6,072 nt of DNA from Cyanobacteriota bacterium (GCA_025054735.1 JANWZG010000243.1:1-6072); one strand, 5' to 3'. Shown: positions 1-5,788, numbered from the stretch's first letter. The notes: generated by a model from the sequence alone, not told the origin. A program made the numbers and translations.

Positions 1-651
1 TAGGGTGACTGGAGTTAGCTGTTTGGCGGCTGCTTCCATGACAATCTGGCCAACACGAGGCCCACCGGTGAAAAAGATGTGGTCAAACTTCTGGGCTAGT
101 AATGCCTGAGCAGTCTCTACGCCCCCTTCGATTACAGCAACATAGTGAGGGTCAAAGGTTTCACGAATCACTTGGGCAAGCACCGCAGATGTAGCTGGGG
201 CCAGCTCTGATGGCTTTAGAACTGCACAGTTACCAGCAGCGATCGCCCCCATCAACGGAGATATCAAGAGCTGAAATGGATAGTTCCAAGGGCCAATAAT
301 GAGCACAACCCCCAACGGCTCTGGCTGCACCCATGCTGACCCTGGCAATTGGGATATAGGCAAGCCTACCCTGCGAGGCCTTACCCAAGCCTTCAGATGC
401 TTAAGGATGTAGTCAAGCTCCATTACGGCTCCCAATTCAAAGTAGGCTTCGTAATCAGAACGCCCTAAATCTGCCTTAGCTGCTTGCACAATATCAGCTT
501 GCCGCTGCACGATGGCAGCCTTCAGTTGCCGAAGCTGTGCTACACGAAAGTCGATGGGTTTAGTAGCACCTGTGGCAAAAAATGCCCGTTGCCCTTGAAG
601 GATATTGGCGATCGTGAAATCTGTCGTTAGTTCTGTAGTGGAATGAGTCAT
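1..651 (-). CDS. Aldehyde dehydrogenase, class 3 type, N-terminal part (cut by window edge)
   Basis: The 217 codons from the ATG at 651 to base 1 are open and read as the NAD(P)-binding half of an ALDH-superfamily enzyme, which oxidises aldehydes to carboxylic acids. Visible motifs are PWNYP at residues 121-125 (N123 matches the oxyanion-hole Asn), KPSE at 146-149 (K146 matches the cofactor-ribose Lys) and FFTGG at 193-197 (the nucleotide-binding turn). The short N-terminus and the start of the PWNYP motif near residue 120 fit the class 3 subgroup, usually about 450-460 residues. The piece ends at ...PVTL, just where ELGGK normally follows, so the catalytic Glu and Cys are outside the window. 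The start is the first in-frame ATG after a stop at 703-705, and I see no strong Shine-Dalgarno. It diverges from aspC. Known cyanobacterial relatives act on fatty or apocarotenoid aldehydes, but the substrate here is inferred only. Confidence 0.93.
   Translation of the reverse strand, partial: MTHSTTELTTDFTIANILQGQRAFFATGATKPIDFRVAQLRQLKAAIVQRQADIVQAAKADLGRSDYEAYFELGAVMELDYILKHLKAWVRPRRVGLPISQLPGSAWVQPEPLGVVLIIGPWNYPFQLLISPLMGAIAAGNCAVLKPSELAPATSAVLAQVIRETFDPHYVAVIEGGVETAQALLAQKFDHIFFTGGPRVGQIVMEAAAKQLTPVTL
239..246. repeat. HIP1 octamer GCGATCGC (one of five in the window)
   Basis: The other perfect copies are at 1109-1116, 1718-1725, 3097-3104 and 5025-5032, all inside coding regions. HIP1 is a hallmark of many cyanobacterial genomes. 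None falls in the non-coding region 5125-5965. Confidence 0.9.
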
Positions 652-734
652 AGCTGGTTTGATAGCTGTGCCATGGGTTTGATCTAGGAGTATGGTAACA
701 ATCTAAGCACTGACATCCAACCATTGATGCGAGC

Positions 735-780
735 GCAACTGAGGGCAACTGAAGGGGAACGGTAGACAACGGTCAACTGA
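735..780. repeat. Three CAACTGA direct repeats between divergent genes
   Basis: CAACTGA occurs at 736-742, 746-752 and 774-780. The first two lie in near-identical 10-mers (GCAACTGAGG and GCAACTGAAG), one helical turn apart, and the third is 28 bp further on. They sit in the 235-bp gap between the aldehyde dehydrogenase and aspC. A regulator-binding array is possible, but I recognise no known consensus. Nothing else in 652-886 stands out apart from the aspC ribosome binding site. Confidence 0.4.
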
Positions 781-870
781 GCAAGAGATTCATATCAAGA
801 AATCCCAACACAGCATGATCAAGCTGGTAAGGTATGGCAGACTAGAACATCAGTCACGTTGGATACCATC

Positions 871-877
871 AAGGAGG
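871..877 (+). promoter_or_regulatory. Ribosome binding site AAGGAGG that sets the aspC start
   Basis: AAGGAGG lies 9 nt before the GTG at 887, an ideal position. The upstream in-frame ATG at 815 has no comparable site. This decides the start in favour of the GTG. Confidence 0.85.
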
Positions 878-886
878 AGAACTCCC

Positions 887-2050
887 GTGAAACTGGCAAG
901 CCGTATTGGTCAGGTCAACCCGTCGTTAACGTTGGCCATCACTGCTAAGGCAAATGCTATGCGAGCCGATGGCATTGATGTTTGTAGCTTTAGCGCTGGG
1001 GAACCTGATTTCCCTACTCCAGACCACATTAAGCAAGCTGCCCAAAAAGCGCTGGATGAAGGCAAAACTCGCTATGGCCCCTCAGCCGGAGAACCCAGGC
1101 TAAGAGCAGCGATCGCCCAGAAATTGCAAACCGACAATCACCTACCCTACACACCAGACCACATTGCCGTGACCAATGGCGGTAAGCAATCATTATTCAA
1201 CCTGATGCTAGCCCTCATTGAACCCGGTGATGAGGTGATTATTCCTTCCCCCTATTGGCTGAGCTATCCAGAAATGGTTACCTTGGCAGGAGGTACCTCT
1301 GTATTTCTGCCCACCACAGCAGCAACTGGCTACAAAATTACTCCTCAACAGTTGCAACAGGCAATTACCCCAAAAACTAAGCTGTTTATTCTTAACTCGC
1401 CCTCCAATCCTACGGGTATGGTCTACACCCCCGATGAAATTCGGGCCTTGGCCGCAGTCATCGTGGAGGCAGATATTTTGGTGGTATCCGATGAAATCTA
1501 CGAAAAACTCACCTATGGTGACGCGACCCACTTCAGCATTGGGGCAGCCAGTCCTGAAGCCTTTCAACGCACGATTACTAGCAATGGTTTTGCCAAAGCC
1601 TATGCGATGACAGGTTGGCGCGTTGGGTATTTAGCAGCACCTGTGGAACTGGTGAAGGCAACGACAACTGTACAAGGTCACAGTACCTCTAATGTTTGTA
1701 CCTTTGCTCAGTGGGGGGCGATCGCAGCCTTAGAAGGTTCTCAAGATTGTATAGAGACCATGCGCCAAGCCTATGCCGATCGTCGCAACGTCATGTACGA
1801 GATGATTAGCAGCATCCCTAATGTATCGTGCCTCAAGCCCGATGGTGCCTTCTATGTCTACGTAGACATCAGCAAGACTGGGTTAACCTCCCTACAGTTT
1901 TGTGATGCACTGCTGGAGTCCCAACAGGTGGCAGTAATTCCTGGCATTGCCTTTGGGGCAGATGACCACATTCGGCTATCCTATGCCACAGACCTAGCCA
2001 CCATTCGCAAAGGGTTAGAACGCTTAGAAGCCTTCGTAAGTCGCCTCTAG
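887..2050 (+). CDS. aspC: PLP-dependent aspartate (probably also prephenate) aminotransferase
   Basis: This is a fold-type I, class I/II aminotransferase of the prokaryotic AspC type, moving an amino group between aspartate and 2-oxoglutarate in the cytoplasm. In 387-residue numbering from the GTG start, visible features are SAGEPDF near 36-42, NGGKQ at 97-101, the SPYW aromatic that stacks on PLP near 121-124, NSPSNPTG at 170-177, SDEIY with D202 and Y205, the Schiff-base lysine K237 in FAKAYAMTGWR, and R363 in HIRLSYA for the substrate alpha-carboxylate. The lysine in NGGKQ is at the position linked in this subgroup to binding the distal carboxylate, so prephenate amination for tyrosine/phenylalanine synthesis is plausible. 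The start is the GTG at 887, because it has a perfect ribosome site and gives the family-typical beginning MKLASRIGQ. The 24-codon extension from the ATG at 815 is basic and unlike the family. It converges on moaC with a 30-bp gap. Confidence 0.93.
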   Translation: MKLASRIGQVNPSLTLAITAKANAMRADGIDVCSFSAGEPDFPTPDHIKQAAQKALDEGKTRYGPSAGEPRLRAAIAQKLQTDNHLPYTPDHIAVTNGGKQSLFNLMLALIEPGDEVIIPSPYWLSYPEMVTLAGGTSVFLPTTAATGYKITPQQLQQAITPKTKLFILNSPSNPTGMVYTPDEIRALAAVIVEADILVVSDEIYEKLTYGDATHFSIGAASPEAFQRTITSNGFAKAYAMTGWRVGYLAAPVELVKATTTVQGHSTSNVCTFAQWGAIAALEGSQDCIETMRQAYADRRNVMYEMISSIPNVSCLKPDGAFYVYVDISKTGLTSLQFCDALLESQQVAVIPGIAFGADDHIRLSYATDLATIRKGLERLEAFVSRL

Positions 2051-2080
2051 CTCCCTCTCCCTTCTTTCCTGCTGCCAGTT
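2051..2080. other. Convergent gap with a 20-bp pure-pyrimidine tract
   Basis: Bases 2051-2070 contain only C and T on the plus strand. Within them, TCCCTCTCCCT (2052-2062) is a perfect mirror repeat, the type of sequence that can form a triplex. No inverted-repeat terminator is visible between the aspC and moaC stops, so how either transcript ends is unclear. The 10-mer TCCCTCTCCC recurs at 5641-5650 inside the foldback repeat. Confidence 0.5.
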
Positions 2081-2590
2081 CTATGCCTGGTGATAGTCGC
2101 CAGATTTGCCCCCTGTTTTGCTGACTAGGTGAATAGCCTCGATGCGCATGGATTTCTCCAGAGCCTTGGCCATGTCATAAAGGGTGAGAGCAGCAATTGA
2201 CACAGCGGTCAGTGCTTCCATTTCCACACCAGTCATGGCAGTGGTTTTTACGTGAGCTTGAATGTGATATCCCGGCAGGGTGGGGTCTGGGTCGATCGTC
2301 ACAGCGACTTTACTAAGCGGCAGGGGATGACAGAGGGGAATAAGGCTAGCGGTCTGTTTGGCTGCCATGATGCCTGCCAATCGAGCTGTAGTGATAACAT
2401 CACCCTTGGGGTTGTTCCCTGCTTGGATTGCCGCCAGTGTAGCTGCGGACATACGCACCTGGCCAGCAGCGATTGCCTCTCGCACAGTTGCCTGCTTATG
2501 GGAAATATCCACCATCTGTGCTTGTCCTGAAGGGTCAAGATGGGTTAGGGTGGGTTCCGGTGATGGCTGCAAGGGATAATTGTTGGTCAT
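2081..2590 (-). CDS. moaC: Cyclic pyranopterin monophosphate synthase MoaC
   Basis: MoaC converts the 3',8-cyclo-7,8-dihydro-GTP made by MoaA into cyclic pyranopterin monophosphate, the first stable intermediate of molybdenum cofactor synthesis. In the 169-residue numbering from the ATG at 2590, the known catalytic residues are all present: K62 in NPKGD, H88 in LCHP, and D139 and K142 in YDMAK. These correspond to E. coli K51, H77, D128 and K131 with a constant offset of 11. TGVEMEAL and the C-terminal KTGGKSGDY are also typical. A GTG at 2659 would add 23 residues that do not resemble MoaC, so I prefer the ATG at 2590 although it lacks a clear Shine-Dalgarno. Other moa genes are not adjacent. 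In cyanobacteria the cofactor mainly serves nitrate reductase. The gene diverges from the LRR-kinase. Confidence 0.96.
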   Translation of the reverse strand: MTNNYPLQPSPEPTLTHLDPSGQAQMVDISHKQATVREAIAAGQVRMSAATLAAIQAGNNPKGDVITTARLAGIMAAKQTASLIPLCHPLPLSKVAVTIDPDPTLPGYHIQAHVKTTAMTGVEMEALTAVSIAALTLYDMAKALEKSMRIEAIHLVSKTGGKSGDYHQA

Positions 2591-2641
2591 GATAACTACA
2601 ATACTCGCTGACTGTAGGGACTTATTCCATCGGAGTTTGCT

Positions 2642-2648
2642 TATTATG
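2642..2648. promoter_or_regulatory. Overlapping opposed -10 hexamers in the moaC/kinase divergent region
   Basis: The heptamer TATTATG contains TATTAT on the plus strand (5 of 6 to TATAAT) and CATAAT on the minus strand (5 of 6). The plus-strand hexamer would give a start near 2654 and a kinase leader of about 20 nt. The minus-strand hexamer would give a moaC leader of about 45 nt. The -35 regions are weak on both sides, so this is a tentative shared promoter within the 84-bp gap 2591-2674. Confidence 0.35.
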
Positions 2649-2660
2649 GCGCAGCTCACC

Positions 2661-2665
2661 GGAGG
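2661..2665 (+). promoter_or_regulatory. Ribosome binding site GGAGG that sets the kinase start
   Basis: GGAGG ends 9 nt before the GTG at 2675. It directly abuts the in-frame TTG at 2666, so that TTG cannot be served by it. The GTG is therefore the better start. Confidence 0.75.
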
Positions 2666-2674
2666 TTGATTACA

Positions 2675-4003
2675 GTGAGTCTAGAAACACTGCACCAACT
2701 CCGATCAGGGCGCTTGCCGCCTAGTAAACGGTTAGCAATTCATTGCGGCTTGACAGAATTTCCCTCAGAAATTTTTGACCAAGCTGACACGACCGAGATT
2801 TTGGATCTGTCTAATAACCACCTTAGGACATTGCCCGCTGACTTTGGACGGTTGACGCAGCTTAAGGCTGTTTTCTTTTTCAACAACGAGTTTGAGGATC
2901 TTCCATCCGTGCTGGCAGACTGTCCACGGCTAGATATTCTGGGGTTCAAAGCCAATCGCATTCGTCAGATTAGCCCAACAGCTCTGTTTCCTCGAATCCG
3001 GTGGCTAATCTTGACCGATAACCAGCTAGAACAATTGCCGACGACGATCGGCTCCTTAACGAGACTACAAAAGCTGATGTTAGCAGGTAACCAGTTGCGA
3101 TCGCTGCCCGACGAGATGAGGGCTTGCCAGAGCTTAGAACTGTTGCGGATTGCGGCAAACCAGTTGCCATCCTTACCCACATGGTTGCTGACATTGCCCC
3201 GACTATCTTGGCTAGCCTACGCAGGCAACCCGTTCTGTAGGGATGAGCAGAAGGAGGTGCGATCGTTACCCGACATTGACTGGGCTGACCTCACCTTGGA
3301 AACCCTTCTAGGTCAGGGAGCTTCTGGCATCACCTCCAAGGCACGATGGCAAGTCACCGCAACAGATACCCAGGAGGTAGCTGTCAAGGTATTCAAGGGC
3401 AATATCACTAGTGACGGTGTACCCTTGGATGAAATGCAAGCCTGTATTGCTGCTGGCTCTCATCCTAACTTGGTGTCGGTGCTGGGCAGACTCGTTAACC
3501 ATCCTGAGGCCAAAGCAGGCTTAGTATTTTCCCTAATTCCACCTGACTACAAGATTCTAGGCGGCCCGCCCAGTCTAGATACTTGCACAAGGGACACTTT
3601 TCCCCCAGACACCCACTTTTCCCTAGCTGTGATTTTGCGCATCGCCCAAGGTGTGGCATCAGCAGCCGCACATCTGCACAGTCGGGGCATCATGCATGGC
3701 GATTTGTATGCCCACAACACCCTAGTGAATGCTCAGGGTGACAGCTTGTTGAGTGATTTTGGCGCAGCCTGTTTTTACGATCGAACTGACTCAGTGACTG
3801 CTCCTGCCTTTGAGCGTCTGGAAGTGCGGGCGTTTGGATGCTTACTGGATGATCTGCTCACCCACGCCGATCAGGACGATCTAGCAGCTCATAGGGTGAC
3901 CAGCGATCGGCTCCGACAACTCCGGGACGACTGTCTGCATCCGACCGCACTGGTGCGGCCTCTATTCACCACGATTTGTCAACTCTTAGCTGACTTAGCT
4001 TAG
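2675..4003 (+). CDS. Leucine-rich-repeat protein kinase (soluble LRR-kinase fusion)
   Basis: A 442-residue protein with two parts. Residues about 37-187 hold roughly six 23-residue leucine-rich repeats, with cores such as LDLSNNHLRTLP, LILTDNQLEQLP and LMLAGNQLRSLP, probably a protein-binding surface. Residues about 200-442 are a Hanks-type kinase domain: glycine loop GQGASG at 213-218, VAVK with K238, a probable helix-C Glu at 253, catalytic loop HGDLYAHN at 341-348 (D343, N348), DFG at 361-363, and the late conserved Arg in VRP near 428. All residues needed for phosphotransfer seem present. The HRD arginine is Gly, the usual LKP is LYA, and only 12 residues separate DFG from an APAFE segment that stands in for APE. 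There is no signal peptide or membrane helix, so it should be cytoplasmic. It matches the general plan of the little-studied bacterial 'LRR-containing protein kinase family'. The substrate and the ligand of the LRRs are unknown. It diverges from moaC and its stop overlaps that of wecB. Confidence 0.9.
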   Translation: MSLETLHQLRSGRLPPSKRLAIHCGLTEFPSEIFDQADTTEILDLSNNHLRTLPADFGRLTQLKAVFFFNNEFEDLPSVLADCPRLDILGFKANRIRQISPTALFPRIRWLILTDNQLEQLPTTIGSLTRLQKLMLAGNQLRSLPDEMRACQSLELLRIAANQLPSLPTWLLTLPRLSWLAYAGNPFCRDEQKEVRSLPDIDWADLTLETLLGQGASGITSKARWQVTATDTQEVAVKVFKGNITSDGVPLDEMQACIAAGSHPNLVSVLGRLVNHPEAKAGLVFSLIPPDYKILGGPPSLDTCTRDTFPPDTHFSLAVILRIAQGVASAAAHLHSRGIMHGDLYAHNTLVNAQGDSLLSDFGAACFYDRTDSVTAPAFERLEVRAFGCLLDDLLTHADQDDLAAHRVTSDRLRQLRDDCLHPTALVRPLFTTICQLLADLA

Positions 4004-5124
4004 GACAAGTGGAAATAGGTTTTGACCACAGCCAAAATGCGATCGGCAGCGTGACCATCGCCAAAAGGATTAATAGCCGTTGCCATCGCTTGGTAAGCAT
4101 CTGTATTGGACAATAACTCGCTTGCTGCCGCCACAATCGCAGCCGCATCAGTACCCACAAGCTTGGCAGTGCCTGCGGTAACCGCCTCTGGACGTTCTGT
4201 GGTCTCTCGCAACACTAGCACAGGCTTCCCTAGGCTAGGTGCCTCCTCTTGCAATCCGCCAGAGTCAGTCAGTAACAGGTAGCAGCGCTGAATTGCTCCC
4301 ACCAACTCTCTGTAGTCCAGCGGTTCCGTGAGAAATACACGGGGATGGTTTCCTAGCATGGCTTGCAGGGGTTCTCGCACCGTTGGGTTGCGATGTAAGG
4401 GCAACAGCAGAGCAGTGTCTGGAAAGCGGTCTAGGGTTTGCAAAAAGCCATCAGCAATGCCAGCCAATGGCGCGCCCCAGTTTTCTCGTCGATGCACCGT
4501 GGACAGCAAAACTCGATAGCGATCCCAATCTAACCCTGGAACCTCGCAGACGGGATTTTGGCTAGCAACAGCCAGCAATGCATCAATAACAGTGTTACCC
4601 GTTTTCTCCACAATGCCCACCACGCCCGATCGCTGCAAGTTCTCTACAGCCAATGCTGTTGGTGCAAAATGCAAGTGCGTCAGTTGCGAAATCAAACGCC
4701 GATTGGCTTCCTCTGGGTAGGGATTGTAGAGATCATCGGTACGCAGACCTGCTTCCACATGGCCGACGGGAATCTTTTGGTAAAAGGCGGCAAGGGTTGC
4801 TGCAAAGGCAGTAGTAGTGTCTCCCTGGGTCAATACCAGTTGGGGCTGGAGTTGTTGAAACAATGCCTCTAGTCCTTGCAAACTGCGACAGGTAATGTCG
4901 GTCAGAGTTTGCTTGGGTTGCATGATGTCAAGGTCATGGTCGGCCTCCAGTCCAAACAGTGCCATAACTTGATCCACCATCTCTCGATGCTGCCCAGTCA
5001 AGATGACTTGGGTGTCAAACTCTGGCGATCGCCGAAACACCTGAATGACTGGAGCTAACTTAATCGCTTCAGGACGAGTGCCTAGGGTGATGCATATGCG
5101 AAGACGTGCCGGGAGAGTAGTCAT
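4000..5124 (-). CDS. wecB: UDP-N-acetylglucosamine 2-epimerase, non-hydrolysing
   Basis: WecB interconverts UDP-GlcNAc and UDP-ManNAc in the cytoplasm, feeding synthesis of surface polysaccharides or cell-wall glycopolymers. In the 374-residue numbering from the ATG at 5124, visible motifs are GTRPEAIK at 15-22, QGDTT with D102, HVEAGLRT with E124, NPYPEEANR with E138/E139, HRRENWG with H211, and DSGGLQEEAPSLGKP starting at 287, followed by RETTERPEA. D102, E124, E138 or E139, and H211 match E. coli D95, E117, E131 and H213. The length is normal for the family (about 370-380). A longer frame from the ATG at 5217 adds 31 residues with no family resemblance, and neither start has a clear Shine-Dalgarno. 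It is a stand-alone gene here, without polysaccharide-cluster neighbours. Its stop at 4000-4002 overlaps the kinase stop at 4001-4003. Confidence 0.96.
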   Translation of the reverse strand: MTTLPARLRICITLGTRPEAIKLAPVIQVFRRSPEFDTQVILTGQHREMVDQVMALFGLEADHDLDIMQPKQTLTDITCRSLQGLEALFQQLQPQLVLTQGDTTTAFAATLAAFYQKIPVGHVEAGLRTDDLYNPYPEEANRRLISQLTHLHFAPTALAVENLQRSGVVGIVEKTGNTVIDALLAVASQNPVCEVPGLDWDRYRVLLSTVHRRENWGAPLAGIADGFLQTLDRFPDTALLLPLHRNPTVREPLQAMLGNHPRVFLTEPLDYRELVGAIQRCYLLLTDSGGLQEEAPSLGKPVLVLRETTERPEAVTAGTAKLVGTDAAAIVAAASELLSNTDAYQAMATAINPFGDGHAADRILAVVKTYFHLS

Positions 5125-5210
5125 GGGGAAGAGAGCAATTATTCGGGCAGTTCTGGATGAACTGAAGGTTAGTAACGTGCGGATCAATGAGGCGTGCCAT
5201 AATCCTAGCA

Positions 5211-5224
5211 ATGCCATCTGGCAT
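5211..5224. promoter_or_regulatory. Perfect 6-bp dyad ATGCCA-TC-TGGCAT upstream of wecB
   Basis: ATGCCATCTGGCAT is a perfect inverted repeat with a 2-bp spacer, 86 bp ahead of the wecB start. TGCCAT also occurs at 5195-5200. The compact symmetry resembles an operator for a dimeric repressor. It coincides with the rejected ATG at 5217, so it is not under a coding constraint that I can support. No known consensus is recognised. Confidence 0.4.
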
Positions 5225-5254
5225 CATAGTACAGTTATGGTCGCAATACATCTG

Positions 5255-5308
5255 TCAATGGGATTGATAAGTTGGTCAATAGAATCAATAAAGCATCAAT
5301 AAGTTGGT
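5255..5308. repeat. Short AT-rich direct repeats (TCAAT x4, ATAAGTTGGT x2)
   Basis: TCAAT starts at 5255, 5276, 5285 and 5296. ATAAGTTGGT occurs at 5267-5276 and again at 5299-5308, 32 bp apart (about three helical turns). These lie 130-185 bp upstream of wecB. They may be binding sites or drift in AT-rich DNA. Confidence 0.4.
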
Positions 5309-5356
5309 GAAAATGATGCACAGAATCTCAAAGAATTAACCGAGTTTGCACACCTT

Positions 5357-5380
5357 TAAATCTGCATATAAATCTGCATA
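5357..5380. repeat. Perfect 12-bp tandem duplication TAAATCTGCATA x2
   Basis: TAAATCTGCATA at 5357-5368 is followed at once by an identical copy at 5369-5380. Identity is complete with no spacer, suggesting recent slippage or a selected pair of protein sites. Confidence 0.8.
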
Positions 5381-5418
5381 GTCAATGTAGCTGTGATAAA
5401 GTCGTAATCAACACAATG

Positions 5419-5460
5419 GTAACCGTGTTTACATCTTTTACAATTAGAGACAATTATGTT
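5419..5460 (+). promoter_or_regulatory. NtcA-activated type promoter: GTAN8TAC-N22-TAN3T
   Basis: GTA at 5419-5421, eight bases (ACCGTGTT), TAC at 5430-5432, 22 bases, then TATGTT at 5455-5460. This fits the published layout of NtcA-activated cyanobacterial promoters, GTAN8TAC with N20-24 before TAN3T. NtcA is the nitrogen-control activator responding to 2-oxoglutarate. Transcription would run rightward from about 5467. The nearest supported rightward gene begins at 5966, so the transcript would have a leader of about 500 nt, or it may be a small RNA or encode a very short peptide. On the minus strand the -10 match is poor (TATCAC). Confidence 0.45.
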
Positions 5461-5534
5461 GCGTGATTACGTTATGACTGAGTGGATTCAATCGCGTAAG
5501 TCTAATCGTGCAAGTTTAATTGAGTAGAGCAATA

Positions 5535-5575
5535 CTTAACATTTAATTAAGTTCGGTTAATTTAACTTAAATTAA
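5535..5575. promoter_or_regulatory. Phased TTAA cluster with alternative hairpins
   Basis: TTAA starts at 5536, 5543, 5547, 5557, 5562, 5567 and 5572, mostly at 5- or 10-bp steps. Octamers CTTAACAT (5535), ATTAAGTT (5546), GTTAATTT (5556) and CTTAAATT (5566) resemble, imperfectly, the PyTTAAPyPy(T/A) unit of the cyanobacterial Pho box, whose units recur every 11 bp. The arm at 5564-5575 can pair with 5542-5553 (10 of 12) or, through 5569-5575, with 5557-5563 (7 of 7). The composition is very AT-rich, so chance is a real alternative. Confidence 0.3.
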
Positions 5576-5625
5576 TGAAGCTCAATAAATTAGTAGAGCA
5601 CTATTGGGATGCATTCCCCTTATGT

Positions 5626-5729
5626 AGCCCTCACCCTAAATCCCTCTCCCAACCAGGGAGGGGACTTCTAATCCACCTCCCCCTTACCCCCCGTTCGCGG
5701 AGAACCAGAGGGGCTAGGAGATAAGGGCT
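5626..5729. repeat. GC-rich foldback repeat of dispersed cyanobacterial type
   Basis: The block is bounded by AGCCCT (5626-5631) and AGGGCT (5724-5729), an inverted pair. Inside is an 8-bp stem at 5643-5650 with 5656-5663 and loop AACCA, containing one G-T pair. AACCAG recurs at 5651 and 5703. The C-rich CCCTCACCCTAAATCCC style followed by a CTCTCCC hairpin recalls intergenic repeats common in many filamentous cyanobacteria. It stands out sharply from its AT-rich surroundings. It encodes no transposase, so it would be a non-autonomous or REP-like element. A stem CTTAC/GTAAG with loop TTGC follows at 5728-5741. Confidence 0.6.
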
Positions 5730-5788
5730 TACTTGCGTAAGTGGGATGATCTAGCTACTATTGAGCCTGAATATAGGCTAGATGCTTG

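Noticed and set aside
560..769. A 69-codon minus-strand frame overlapping the aldehyde dehydrogenase start
   Set aside because: It overlaps the clear dehydrogenase frame in another phase and shows no recognisable domain.
815..886. A 24-codon N-terminal extension of aspC from the ATG at 815
   Set aside because: It has no ribosome site, is basic and unlike the family, while the GTG at 887 has AAGGAGG at ideal spacing and gives the family-typical start.
1208..1567. A 119-codon minus-strand frame inside aspC
   Set aside because: It is antisense to a strongly conserved gene and reads as a shadow, rich in Gly and Cys with no domain.
2591..2659. Longer MoaC starting at the GTG at 2659
   Set aside because: The added 23 residues do not resemble MoaC and the start would run through the likely promoter of both genes.
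4558..4872. A 104-codon plus-strand frame inside wecB
   Set aside because: It is opposite conserved wecB motifs, has no ribosome site and no recognisable domain.
5125..5217. Longer WecB starting at the ATG at 5217
   Set aside because: The extra 31 residues have no family resemblance. The GTRPEAIK motif sits at its usual distance from the ATG at 5124.
5403..5471. CGTAATCA (5403-5410) and TGATTACG (5464-5471) as inverted repeats bounding an element
   Set aside because: The 8-bp arms are perfect but 53 bp apart, with no direct repeats outside them and no other sign of insertion.
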